From the NCBI GenBank assembly GCA_955652795.1, contig CATPBQ010000347.1:1-7022 (forward strand): 7,022 nucleotides of DNA, written 5' to 3'. Position 1 is the first letter of the stretch; each line of letters starts with the position of its first letter. Origin of the DNA: an uncultured Steroidobacteraceae bacterium. Its GTDB lineage: Bacteria; Pseudomonadota; Gammaproteobacteria; Steroidobacterales; Steroidobacteraceae. Below, piece after piece: positions 1 to 5,975 of the stretch. The notes beneath the pieces are model-generated. The model was not told the origin of the DNA, did no database searches, and saw only the letters and a program-made list of their open reading frames with translations. The position numbers were made by a program, and so were the translations under genes.

Positions 1-447
1 CCCGTTGTTCAATGGCGTGGTGAGGGCGAAGCTGTCGCCGGTGCTGAGAGTCACGGTGAACGCGAGCGCGGAGTCGGCGTAGTCGCCATAGGTAAAACCG
101 ATGGCCGTCGAGCCCGACAGCGTGCAGACCACCTCGGATGGATCTGTTCCTGGGTTAACCGCCTGGCCGGAGAAGAACGAGGCGCCGTAATTGGCGTAGC
201 CGGCGGTGCTGTCTATGACGAAAGCGAAGCCGTCGCCGGCAGTGAAGGTAGCGTCGGCGACCGAGGCGTCGCCGAAACTGATCCCGCCGCTGGGGGCGAT
301 GCCTTCGAAGTTGTAGTTGCTGGGAGGCAGCACCGCCGCGTCAAAGGACAGGACATCGGTGTATTCGGTGGTGGACGCCGACACCAGCGGCGCATTGAAC
401 GCCACCACGACGATGCCCAGGGCGAGACGTGCGAGTTTCGATTCCAT
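1..447 (-). CDS. Secreted protein, N-terminal part (possible PEP-CTERM-type), runs off left edge
   Basis: The frame is open for 149 codons from an ATG at 447 to the window edge, so the C-terminus is missing. Residues 1-24 form a classical Sec signal peptide: basic start (MESKLAR), hydrophobic core (LALGIVVVAF) and a likely cleavage site after VSA (residues 22-24). The mature part is acidic and rich in Gly, Ser, Thr, Ala and aromatic residues, with only one Cys (about residue 108). It alternates short beta-like stretches such as STAIGFTYGDY and FTVTLSTGDSFAL. This composition resembles extracellular PEP-CTERM/exosortase substrates of Gram-negative bacteria, but the diagnostic C-terminal PEP motif, membrane helix and basic tail would lie outside the window. 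A weak GAGAG precedes the start by 6-10 bases. The gene is divergent from the marR gene, and a sigma54-like element lies about 55 bases upstream. The coding call is fairly secure; the family is a guess from composition. Confidence 0.75.
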   Translation of the reverse strand, partial: MESKLARLALGIVVVAFNAPLVSASTTEYTDVLSFDAAVLPPSNYNFEGIAPSGGISFGDASVADATFTAGDGFAFVIDSTAGYANYGASFFSGQAVNPGTDPSEVVCTLSGSTAIGFTYGDYADSALAFTVTLSTGDSFALTTPLNNG

Positions 448-499
448 GAAAGGCTCTCATTTGAATAAAACCGGTCTATGCCGGCTAGATCCACTTGAA

Positions 500-516
500 T
501 GCACGATTTGCGCCAA
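500..516 (-). promoter_or_regulatory. Candidate sigma54 (RpoN) -24/-12 promoter for the secreted-protein gene
   Basis: Read on the minus strand this is TTGGCGCAAATCGTGCA. The invariant GG and GC dinucleotides are separated by exactly 10 bases, and 13 of the 16 informative positions listed here as scored by eye agree roughly with the YTGGCACGrNNNTTGCW consensus. An A/T-rich run (517-526) lies just upstream of the -24 element. Transcription would start near 489, leaving a leader of about 42 bases before the ATG at 447. A sigma70 explanation is less good, since no convincing -10 follows. This is a motif match only. Confidence 0.42.
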
Positions 517-564
517 TTAAAAAAATCCCGTTATTACATCGGCTTGTGCGAAGTGTTGAGGGCA

Positions 565-587
565 CGTAAGGGGAAACCCGTAAAGGA
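565..587. promoter_or_regulatory. Imperfect direct repeat in the divergent intergenic region (possible activator site)
   Basis: CGTAAGGGG (565-573) and CGTAAAGGA (579-587) agree at 7 of 9 positions and are spaced 14 bases start to start, with GGGGAAACCC between and overlapping them. Relative to the proposed start near 489 of the leftward gene they lie at about -76 to -98, within reach of a sigma54 enhancer-binding protein. They could equally be chance. The rest of 448-730 holds the sigma54-like element, the marR promoter and the marR leader; I see no small gene or RNA gene there. Confidence 0.22.
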
Positions 588-636
588 TCCCGACGAGCAC
601 TGCGTCACATTCTGATCTGCCCGGGCAATGAAAGCC

Positions 637-665
637 TTGACAACAACAGCCTAGGCAATTAATAT
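637..665 (+). promoter_or_regulatory. Sigma70-type promoter of the marR gene
   Basis: A perfect -35 hexamer TTGACA (637-642) is followed after a 17-base spacer by TAATAT (660-665), which keeps the important second A and last T of the -10 consensus. Transcription would start near 672, giving a leader of about 59 bases that includes the strong ribosome binding site. The spacer contains the palindrome GCCTAGGC, so a bound repressor would block polymerase directly. Confidence 0.7.
649..656. promoter_or_regulatory. Operator palindrome GCCTAGGC in the marR promoter spacer (autoregulation site)
   Basis: An 8-base perfect palindrome lies between the -35 and -10 of the marR promoter. The identical octamer plus the following A recurs at 1256-1264 in front of emrA, and I found no third CCTAGG in the window by eye. 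MarR-family dimers bind palindromes of about 16-20 bp that overlap promoters of their own and adjacent genes, so this is the likely core of the regulator's site. The exact outer borders cannot be fixed from two copies. Confidence 0.6.
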
Positions 666-717
666 CCGCGCCAATACCCGGCAAGGAGACCTCTGCGTCC
701 CCCCAAGGGGAGATATT

Positions 718-723
718 CAGGAG
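718..723 (+). promoter_or_regulatory. Ribosome binding site that fixes the TTG start of marR
   Basis: CAGGAG lies 7 bases before the TTG at 731 and is close to the ideal anti-Shine-Dalgarno match. No ATG or GTG is comparably placed. The next in-frame alternative, GTG at 776, has no such site and would remove part of the first dimerisation helix. Confidence 0.65.
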
Positions 724-730
724 CAGGACC

Positions 731-1222
731 TTGGGCGACATTTACGACAGCACGAGCTACCAGCCGCGCAAGGGCGTGGGTTACCTGTTGAGCCGTGTGC
801 GGGTGGAGATGCTGATGGCACTCGACCGGGAGCTCGAAGCCGACCGGCGTCTCGCGCCGCTGGGGCTGAGCGCAGCGCAGTTCATCATCATTGCGAATCT
901 GGCGGGCGCGGAGGGGACCATGTCGGCGTCGGATCTGTGCAAGGGCATCTCGTATGACGCAGGCGCCATGACGCGCATGCTCGATCGCCTGGAGAGCAAG
1001 GGTCTGATCCGCCGCAACCGCAGCGCCCACGACCGCCGGCTGATGCATCTGGAGCTGACGGAGGAGGGCCGGGCGGCGTATCCGCGCATGCGCGAGATCT
1101 CGCTGGCGGTGGCCAACCGCTTCCTGCACGGCTTCACCAAGAGCGAAGCGCGGCAGCTGGAGGGCTTTCTCAGCCGCATGCTCGAGAACGCGCAGGCACT
1201 GCCGGCGCGCGCCAGCGCCTGA
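731..1222 (+). CDS. MarR-family transcriptional regulator (EmrR/MprA-like repressor of the emrAB operon)
   Basis: The product is 163 aa, typical for MarR proteins, which are dimeric cytoplasmic winged-helix repressors released from DNA by small phenolic or lipophilic ligands. Helix 1 is about residues 15-36, followed by LSAAQFIIIANLAGAEGT (46-63). The helix-turn-helix spans about 65-92, with recognition helix YDAGAMTRMLDRLESKGLI. The wing has the hallmark DRRLMHLELTEEG (101-113) with D101, R102 and R103, and the C-terminal helices (about 118-155) close the dimer interface. The only Cys is C70, so a two-cysteine redox switch like OhrR 2-Cys types is not supported. It starts with TTG, chosen because CAGGAG sits 7 bases upstream. 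It precedes emrA and emrB in the same direction, the classic layout of a pump repressor and its target. Matching palindromes in both promoters suggest autoregulation plus pump control. The ligand cannot be predicted. Confidence 0.9.
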   Translation: MGDIYDSTSYQPRKGVGYLLSRVRVEMLMALDRELEADRRLAPLGLSAAQFIIIANLAGAEGTMSASDLCKGISYDAGAMTRMLDRLESKGLIRRNRSAHDRRLMHLELTEEGRAAYPRMREISLAVANRFLHGFTKSEARQLEGFLSRMLENAQALPARASA

Positions 1223-1243
1223 AGGGCGCCAATGGTTTTTTTT
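1212..1243 (+). terminator. Bulged hairpin plus T8: weak intrinsic terminator or attenuator between marR and emrA
   Basis: GCGCC (1215-1219) pairs with GGCGC (1225-1229) around the loop TGAAG. The flanking CCA (1212-1214) can pair with TGG (1233-1235) if CAA is bulged out, and eight consecutive T residues (1236-1243) follow at once. The structure begins inside the last marR codons. The bulge makes it weaker than a textbook terminator, so partial read-through into emrA is likely. Confidence 0.45.
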
Positions 1244-1271
1244 GCAGTGATGTTTGCCTAGGCATTATTAG
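1242..1271 (+). promoter_or_regulatory. Probable own promoter of emrAB, overlapping the operator
   Basis: TTGCAG (1242-1247) is a 4-of-6 match to -35. After 18 bases TATTAG (1266-1271) is a 4-of-6 match to -10. The start would fall near 1278, upstream of the AAAGGA site and the ATG at 1307. The placement of the palindrome between the two hexamers copies the marR promoter, which supports an otherwise weak match. Confidence 0.42.
1255..1264. promoter_or_regulatory. Operator palindrome TGCCTAGGCA in front of emrA
   Basis: This 10-base perfect palindrome contains the same GCCTAGGC octamer (1256-1263) as the marR promoter. It sits in the spacer of the candidate emrA promoter, 43 bases before the chosen start. 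The simplest reading is a second binding site for the MarR protein, allowing coordinated repression of regulator and pump. Binding is inferred, not shown. Confidence 0.6.
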
Positions 1272-1295
1272 CCATGGCAACGACGACGGACAGCC

Positions 1296-1301
1296 AAAGG
1301 A
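1296..1301 (+). promoter_or_regulatory. Ribosome binding site that favours the emrA start at 1307
   Basis: AAAGGA ends 5 bases before ATG 1307. The in-frame ATG at 1274 is only 10 bases past the palindrome, has no purine-rich site in front of it, and would lie upstream of the transcription start predicted from the overlapping promoter. Confidence 0.55.
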
Positions 1302-1306
1302 TCATC

Positions 1307-2557
1307 ATGAACGCGCAGAACGGCAGAGTACCTTCTAACACCACCCGGCGCTGGCGCTGGCTGGCCGGGGCACTGGGCGGCTTCCTGGCCGTCGCCGTGC
1401 TCTACGGCGCGTACTGGGCGCAGGTTCTGCGTTATCACCAGAGCACCGACGATGCGTACGTCGGCGGCAACGTGGTGCAGATCACCCCGCAGATCTCCGG
1501 CACGGTGATTGGACTCGGCGCCGATGACACCCAGTTCGTCAAGGCCGGCCAGGCGCTGGTGCGCCTCGATCAGGCGGATGCCAGGGTGGCGCTCGAGCAG
1601 GCGGAGGCGCAGCTCGCGCGCACGGTGCGCGACGTGCGCAACCTGTTCGCCACCAGCTCGCAGCTCGCGGCCGCCGTACAGCAGCGCGAGACCGACCTCA
1701 GCGCGGCGCAAAGCGATCTCGCGCGCCGCCAGCGCCTCGGAAGCTCCGGCGCGGTCTCGGGCGAGGAACTGCAGCACGCGATCGATGCGGTCAAGGCTGC
1801 GCAGGCGGGCGTGCTTGCCGCCCAGCAGCAGCTTGCCGCCAACCGCGCCCGCGTGGATGGCACGACGCTCACGGATCATCCGCAGGTGCGCGACGCCGCG
1901 GCGGCCGTGCGCAACGCTTACCTCACCCTGGCGCGAACCGAGTTGCCGGCGCCGGTAGCCGGTTTCGTGGCGCGGCGCAACGTGCAGCTCGGGCAGCGCG
2001 TCAGTCCCGGCACGGCGCTGATGGCGGTCGTGCCGCTCGATCAGGTGTGGGTCGACGCGAACTTCAAGGAGCCGCAGCTGCAGCGCATGCGGGTCGGTCA
2101 GCCGGTGAGACTCACCGCCGACCTCTACGGCACCCGCGTGCTCTTTCACGGCTCGGTCGCCGGCTTCGGCGCCGGGACCGGTGCGGCCTTCTCGCTCCTG
2201 CCGGCCCAGAATGCGACCGGCAACTGGATCAAGATCGTGCAGCGCGTGCCGGTGCGCATCGCACTCGATGCGCGCGAGGTGGCGGCGCACCCGCTGCAGA
2301 TCGGGCTTTCCATGAAGGCCGACGTGGACGTGCGCCAAGGGGGCGACGGGGCGCGCCTGCCGCAACTCGCCAATACCTCGGCGGCCTGGTCGACGGACGT
2401 GTTTGGCTCGAGCGATGCGTTGGCGAACGCACGCGTGCAGGCCATCATTGCCGCCAACCAGTCCGCGCCCGTGCACGCGCTGGCCGCGCACGCCGCGCCC
2501 GATCACTCTCTGCTCGCCAGCACCCATCTCACGGGTGGCGCGCGACATCTGCACTGA
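1307..2557 (+). CDS. emrA: EmrA-type membrane fusion (periplasmic adaptor, HlyD-family) protein of a drug efflux pump
   Basis: The 416-residue protein links an inner-membrane MFS pump to an outer-membrane channel. A short cytoplasmic end with RRWRW is followed by one membrane helix (about 19-39). The first half of a biotinyl-lipoyl domain follows (about 46-90, with DDAYVGGNVVQITPQISG, the usual EmrA-like entry). A long Ala/Gln-rich alpha-hairpin or coiled coil covers about 91-195. The second lipoyl half includes LPAPVAGFVARRNVQLGQRV (223-242), and a beta-barrel covers about 246-352 (VWVDANFKEPQL, NWIKIVQRVPVRI). The C-terminal end, about 26 residues past the barrel, is unusual for carrying six His (390, 395, 400, 407, 414, 416). 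E. coli EmrA is about 390 aa. The start at 1307 is chosen over 1274 because of the AAAGGA site and promoter position. emrB follows after 35 bases; no TolC-like gene is adjacent. Confidence 0.93.
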   Translation: MNAQNGRVPSNTTRRWRWLAGALGGFLAVAVLYGAYWAQVLRYHQSTDDAYVGGNVVQITPQISGTVIGLGADDTQFVKAGQALVRLDQADARVALEQAEAQLARTVRDVRNLFATSSQLAAAVQQRETDLSAAQSDLARRQRLGSSGAVSGEELQHAIDAVKAAQAGVLAAQQQLAANRARVDGTTLTDHPQVRDAAAAVRNAYLTLARTELPAPVAGFVARRNVQLGQRVSPGTALMAVVPLDQVWVDANFKEPQLQRMRVGQPVRLTADLYGTRVLFHGSVAGFGAGTGAAFSLLPAQNATGNWIKIVQRVPVRIALDAREVAAHPLQIGLSMKADVDVRQGGDGARLPQLANTSAAWSTDVFGSSDALANARVQAIIAANQSAPVHALAAHAAPDHSLLASTHLTGGARHLH

Positions 2558-2592
2558 GGGGCGCGGCAACTCGCGAACAGGGATCCGCAGGT

Positions 2593-4188
2593 ATGTCCGC
2601 CGAGAATGCTGACAGACCGGTGTCCGGCGGCGCCCCAGGCGGGGCGCCGGCCGGGCTGCCGCCGCTGACCGGCTCGACGCTCGCGCTTGGCACCATAGCG
2701 CTGTCGCTCGCGACCTTCATGAACGTGCTGGACACGTCGATCGCCAACGTGTCGATCCCGGCGATCGCCGGCGACCTTGGCGTATCGCCCGATCAGGGTA
2801 CCTGGGTGATCACCTCCTTCGGCGTCGCCAACGCCATCTCGCTCCCGCTGACAGGCTGGCTGACGCGCCGCTTCGGACAGGTGAAGCTGTTCACCGCCTC
2901 GGTGGTCCTGTTCGTCGTTGCTTCCTTCCTGTGCGCCCTCGCGCCGAGCCTGTCGCTCCTGGTCCTGTTCCGGGTACTGCAGGGCGCGGTTGCCGGTCCG
3001 ATGATTCCCCTGTCGCAGTCGCTGCTGCTGGCGAGCTACCCCAAGAACCGCGCCGGCACTGCGCTCGCCATGTGGGCGATGACCACGCTCGTGGCGCCGG
3101 TGGTGGGGCCGCTGCTGGGCGGCTGGATCACCGACAACATCTCCTGGCCGTGGATCTTCTACATCAACGTGCCGGTGGGCATCGGCGCGGCGCTCGTGAC
3201 CTGGGGTATCTATCACAAGCGCGAGACCCCGACCGCGAGAGTGCCGGTGGACACGGTGGGCCTGGGGCTGCTGGTGATCTGGGTCGGCGCGTTGCAGGTG
3301 CTGCTCGACCAGGGCAGGGATCTTGACTGGTTCAACTCCACGACGATTGTCGCGCTCGCCTGCGTGGCGGTGGTGGCGTTCGCGATTTTCCTGATCTGGG
3401 AGCTCACCGAAGAGCATCCGATCGTGGATCTGGCGCTGTTCCGGCTGCGCAATTTCTGGGTGAGTACCGTCGCGCTGCTGTGCGCCTATGGGCTGTACTT
3501 CGGCAACGTAGTGCTGCTGCCGCTGTGGCTGCAGCAGTACATGGGCTATACGGCGACGCTCGCCGGGCTGGTGCTCGCGCCGGTCGGGGTGCTCGCCCTG
3601 GTGTTCACCCCGTTCGTGGGCCGCTTCTCCGACCGCATCGATCCGCGCATCCTGGTGACCATCTCGTTCGCGGTGTTTGCGCTGGTGCTGTTCATGCGCG
3701 CGCACTTCAACACCGACGCCACCCTCGCCACGCTGCTGGTGCCGACCCTGATCCAGGGCGCGGGGATGGCGGTGTTCTTCATTCCGCTCATGTCCATGAC
3801 ACTCTCCGGGCTGCCGCCGGAGCGCATCCCGGCCGCATCCGGGCTGTCGAACTTCGCGCGCATTACCGCCGGTTCATTCGGCACCTCCATCACCACCACA
3901 CTGTGGGACCGGCGCGCGACGCTGCACCACGCCCAGCTCGTCGAGCACCTCACGCCCAACGATCCGGTGACGGGGCAGGCGCTCGGCACCCTGCACGCCA
4001 GCGGCATGGGCCCGGATCAGAGCTACGCGCTGCTCAATCGCATGGTCGACTCCCAGGCGTTCATGCTCTCCGCGAACGACATCTTCTATGTGTCGGGACT
4101 GCTGTTCCTCGGCCTGATCTTTCTGGTGTGGCTGGCGCGGCCCCTGCGCGGCGGCCTGGGCGCCGCGTCCACCTCCGCAGCCCACTGA
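2593..4188 (+). CDS. emrB: EmrB/QacA-type MFS multidrug transporter (DHA2 family, 14 helices)
   Basis: The 531-aa inner-membrane proton/drug antiporter has about 14 hydrophobic segments, as expected for DHA2. The N-terminus (1-27) is a cytoplasmic Pro/Gly/Ala-rich tail. Helix 1 carries NVLDTSIANVSIP (44-56), the D1 motif with membrane-embedded D47. The loop 2-3 motif A is GWLTRRFGQ (88-96), helix 4 has motif B FRVLQGAVAGP (126-136) with R127, and helix 5 has the antiporter motif C APVVGPLLGGWI (168-179). A large loop with polar residues (about 440-495) lies before the last helix, as usual in EmrB. The ATG at 2593 has AGGGA 9 bases upstream. It lies 35 bases after emrA, so the two are probably cotranscribed, under the palindrome-bearing promoter. 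Substrates are probably hydrophobic toxicants but cannot be deduced. Twelve bases separate its stop from the convergent sixA stop, and no T-tract terminator is visible there. Confidence 0.95.
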   Translation: MSAENADRPVSGGAPGGAPAGLPPLTGSTLALGTIALSLATFMNVLDTSIANVSIPAIAGDLGVSPDQGTWVITSFGVANAISLPLTGWLTRRFGQVKLFTASVVLFVVASFLCALAPSLSLLVLFRVLQGAVAGPMIPLSQSLLLASYPKNRAGTALAMWAMTTLVAPVVGPLLGGWITDNISWPWIFYINVPVGIGAALVTWGIYHKRETPTARVPVDTVGLGLLVIWVGALQVLLDQGRDLDWFNSTTIVALACVAVVAFAIFLIWELTEEHPIVDLALFRLRNFWVSTVALLCAYGLYFGNVVLLPLWLQQYMGYTATLAGLVLAPVGVLALVFTPFVGRFSDRIDPRILVTISFAVFALVLFMRAHFNTDATLATLLVPTLIQGAGMAVFFIPLMSMTLSGLPPERIPAASGLSNFARITAGSFGTSITTTLWDRRATLHHAQLVEHLTPNDPVTGQALGTLHASGMGPDQSYALLNRMVDSQAFMLSANDIFYVSGLLFLGLIFLVWLARPLRGGLGAASTSAAH

Positions 4189-4200
4189 CGAGCGCCTGAG

Positions 4201-4698
4201 CTAGCGTGCCGCGCGCAGGATTCCCGGCGGCAGCAGCCAGATGAGCTGACCGCGCCCGGCGCGCGCCACTCCCTGGAACGAGAGCAGCGCGATACCCATT
4301 TTCTTCAGCTCGAATGCCGCGGCGCCCACCTCGCCCGGCAGGCATGCCGCGATCAGTCGGCCAAGACCGGGCTGGTGCCCCACCACGGCGATGCGCCGCT
4401 CCCGAGTGCGTCCGAGAAGGGCCAGCAGAGCTTGCGGGGCGGCGTCGGGAAGCAGTTGCTCGCAGGGTGCCGCCTCGGGCCAGCCGGCGAAGCGCGTGAG
4501 GATCGCCGCGGTTTGCTGTGCGCGGCGCAGGGGGCTCATGAGCACCCGCGCCGGGTGTTCCGTGACGCGCTTCAGTCCCAGCGCCGCCTTGCGGGCGCGC
4601 GCCACGCCCCGCGGCGACAGCGGACGCTCAGCATCGTCCGGCCAGCGCCTGGGGCTGCGTTCGAAGGCGATGGCGTGGCGGACGACCAGCAGCTCCAT
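4201..4698 (-). CDS. sixA: SixA-type phosphohistidine phosphatase (histidine phosphatase superfamily)
   Basis: The 165-aa product matches the small SixA branch (E. coli SixA is about 161 aa). It has the catalytic RHA motif (R7, H8) in MELLVVRHAIA, the SPLRRAQQTA block (55-64) with R59, and the second active-site histidine H108 in VVGHQPGLGRLIA. H8 forms the phospho-enzyme intermediate in this family. SixA removes phosphate from phosphohistidine proteins; in E. coli the reported targets are the ArcB HPt domain and the nitrogen-PTS. The ATG at 4698 is chosen because families begin just before the RHG/RHA motif; an in-frame TTG at 4722 overlapping the upstream stop would add eight residues. It follows the CHAD gene by 20 bases, so cotranscription is likely. 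The real substrate here is unknown. Confidence 0.88.
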   Translation of the reverse strand: MELLVVRHAIAFERSPRRWPDDAERPLSPRGVARARKAALGLKRVTEHPARVLMSPLRRAQQTAAILTRFAGWPEAAPCEQLLPDAAPQALLALLGRTRERRIAVVGHQPGLGRLIAACLPGEVGAAAFELKKMGIALLSFQGVARAGRGQLIWLLPPGILRAAR

Positions 4699-4718
4699 GC
4701 GCGCAGGTCCGCTCGCCC

Positions 4719-5843
4719 TCAATGCTTGATCGGGCGCGGTTCCGGCTCCGGCGCATGCTCCAGGCTGGCGGCGGCAATGGCTGCCTCGTCCGCGCGGGTT
4801 GGCTGCGCGGGCGCGCCGTTATTCGCCTCGCGGGCAGTGTCGCTCAGTTCCCCGAGCTTCGTGCGCAGCGCTCTCCAGCGCTTGCCTCGGACCTTGCGCC
4901 AGGAACGGGTGAGGGTCTTGCGCACCTCCGCGGTCGTGCCGGCATGGTGCTCGGCCAGGCGCCCCATCAGGAACAGCGTTGCGGGCGGAAGCCCGTTCGC
5001 GGGGTCGGCGGCGAGGGCGGCCAGGCGATTGCTGGCCATATAAGCATCCTGGTGTGCGCCGAGTTTGTCCTGCAGGCGGCGCAGCGCCTTGAGCGTTTCG
5101 TCCGCGGGTTTGCCGAACATGCCGGCGCCCGATTCGATCGCGTAGCGCAATTGCTTGGCGCGGCGGCGAACGGCGTGGTAGTCCTCCATCGAGGACTTGG
5201 TGCGCAGCCTGCCGACGGACTTTCTGAGCTTGCGAAAGCGGCAGCGTACGCGTTCCGGCATGACCAGCATCGCGCGGTCGGCGAATGCCCCGTCGCCGGC
5301 CGAGGCTTGCGCGCTCGCGAGGCTGAGCGTTTCAAGCCAGCGCCGCGTGGGCTCGGAGTCCAGCGCCCGGACCATGCGCGCGCGCGCGCGCACCCGCTGC
5401 GTCTCGAGGCGCGCCTTCAGAGGTTGCGCCGCGGGACGCTCGTGTTCGGGCAACCCGCCGCAGTAGCGCTCGAGCTCCGCGAGCTGCACGTCGAGGTCGC
5501 GCGCCGCCCCCAGGGTGCGCAGCACGGTTTTGGCGGTCTTGCGCGCCTGCAAGAGCGCCGTGGGCAGCTGGTGTTTGAACAGACCGAGCGTCGCGTCGAT
5601 ACGGCGCGCGGTGACGCGCAGCTGGTGCAGCGCTTCCGGGTCGTGCCCCAGGCGCGCGCCCGGTTCGTGCACGTGCCACGCGGCCAGCAACCGTCGCAAC
5701 TCCACGAGCGCCACTTCGCTGGCCGGGGTGCCGATGTCGAACGCGCACATGCCGGCGCGCGCCACCGCGACGGCAGGTTTCATATCCACCGGACTGCCAG
5801 CGGCAGCCGGTTCGCCCTGGCGGGCGCTGACCGGACCCTTCAT
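4719..5843 (-). CDS. CHAD-domain protein (probable polyphosphate-binding)
   Basis: The 374-aa protein carries a CHAD (conserved histidine alpha-helical) domain over about residues 38-335. The first repeat has the signature ALHQLRVTARRID (71-83: H73, R76, R80, R81), with LGAARDLDVQLAEL (111-124) following. The second repeat has DYHAVRRRAKQLRYAIE (221-237: H223, R226, K230, R233, Y234) and LGAHQDAYMA (261-270). The domain is helical and strongly basic; family members bind inorganic polyphosphate through these His, Arg and Lys residues. There is no N-terminal CYTH domain, so it is a stand-alone CHAD protein, presumably cytoplasmic. The C-terminal 40 residues are low-complexity Ala/Pro/Glu. ATG 5843 is preferred: TAGGT lies just upstream and a TACACT -10-like box lies at 5881-5876. 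TTG 5885 or ATG 5783 are alternatives. SixA follows at 20 bases. Confidence 0.88.
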   Translation of the reverse strand: MKGPVSARQGEPAAAGSPVDMKPAVAVARAGMCAFDIGTPASEVALVELRRLLAAWHVHEPGARLGHDPEALHQLRVTARRIDATLGLFKHQLPTALLQARKTAKTVLRTLGAARDLDVQLAELERYCGGLPEHERPAAQPLKARLETQRVRARARMVRALDSEPTRRWLETLSLASAQASAGDGAFADRAMLVMPERVRCRFRKLRKSVGRLRTKSSMEDYHAVRRRAKQLRYAIESGAGMFGKPADETLKALRRLQDKLGAHQDAYMASNRLAALAADPANGLPPATLFLMGRLAEHHAGTTAEVRKTLTRSWRKVRGKRWRALRTKLGELSDTAREANNGAPAQPTRADEAAIAAASLEHAPEPEPRPIKH

Positions 5844-5943
5844 CGATGACCTAACGCAAGCGAGGTATTTTCGCGAGTGTAACAAAGGCGGGGCCCGGGC
5901 AGACCTGAGTCCGGGGCTGCGCCGCAGCCATCGGCACTGTAAA

Positions 5944-5973
5944 TTGGCGCTTCCTGAGTCACTTACGTATGAT
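5944..5973 (+). promoter_or_regulatory. Promoter of the tRNA operon with GC-rich discriminator
   Basis: TTGGCG (5944-5949), an 18-base spacer and TATGAT (5968-5973, 5 of 6 to the -10 consensus) lie 46 bases before the first tRNA. The bases right after the -10 (TCGCGCCCCCC) are G/C-rich, the discriminator type linked to stringent (ppGpp/DksA) control of stable RNA genes. This fits a tRNA operon promoter well. Confidence 0.65.
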
Positions 5974-5975
5974 TC

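Noticed and set aside
541..640. Possible c-di-GMP (GEMM) riboswitch in the divergent intergenic region
   Set aside because: A few short words look similar, but on neither strand could I assemble the conserved paired helices and tetraloop-receptor arrangement.
1268..2569. 433-codon minus-strand frame opposite emrA
   Set aside because: Arg/His-rich shadow caused by high third-position GC of emrA; no family features, and the plus-strand gene is certain.
2047..2592. In-frame extension of emrB upstream to 2047
   Set aside because: It overlaps emrA in another frame, is Arg/Ala-rich nonsense, and the EmrB N-terminus with a ribosome binding site begins at 2593.
2503..3705. 400-codon minus-strand frame opposite emrB
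   Set aside because: Low-complexity Arg/Gln/His/Glu-rich shadow of a clear MFS transporter gene.
4186..4203. Shared bidirectional terminator between emrB and sixA
   Set aside because: Only 12 bases separate the stops and I see no compact hairpin followed by a T-tract in either direction.
4722..5849. 375-codon plus-strand frame opposite the CHAD gene
   Set aside because: It mirrors the CHAD frame, is rich in Arg/Ala/Gly/Gln and has no recognisable domain; the CHAD motifs on the minus strand are decisive.
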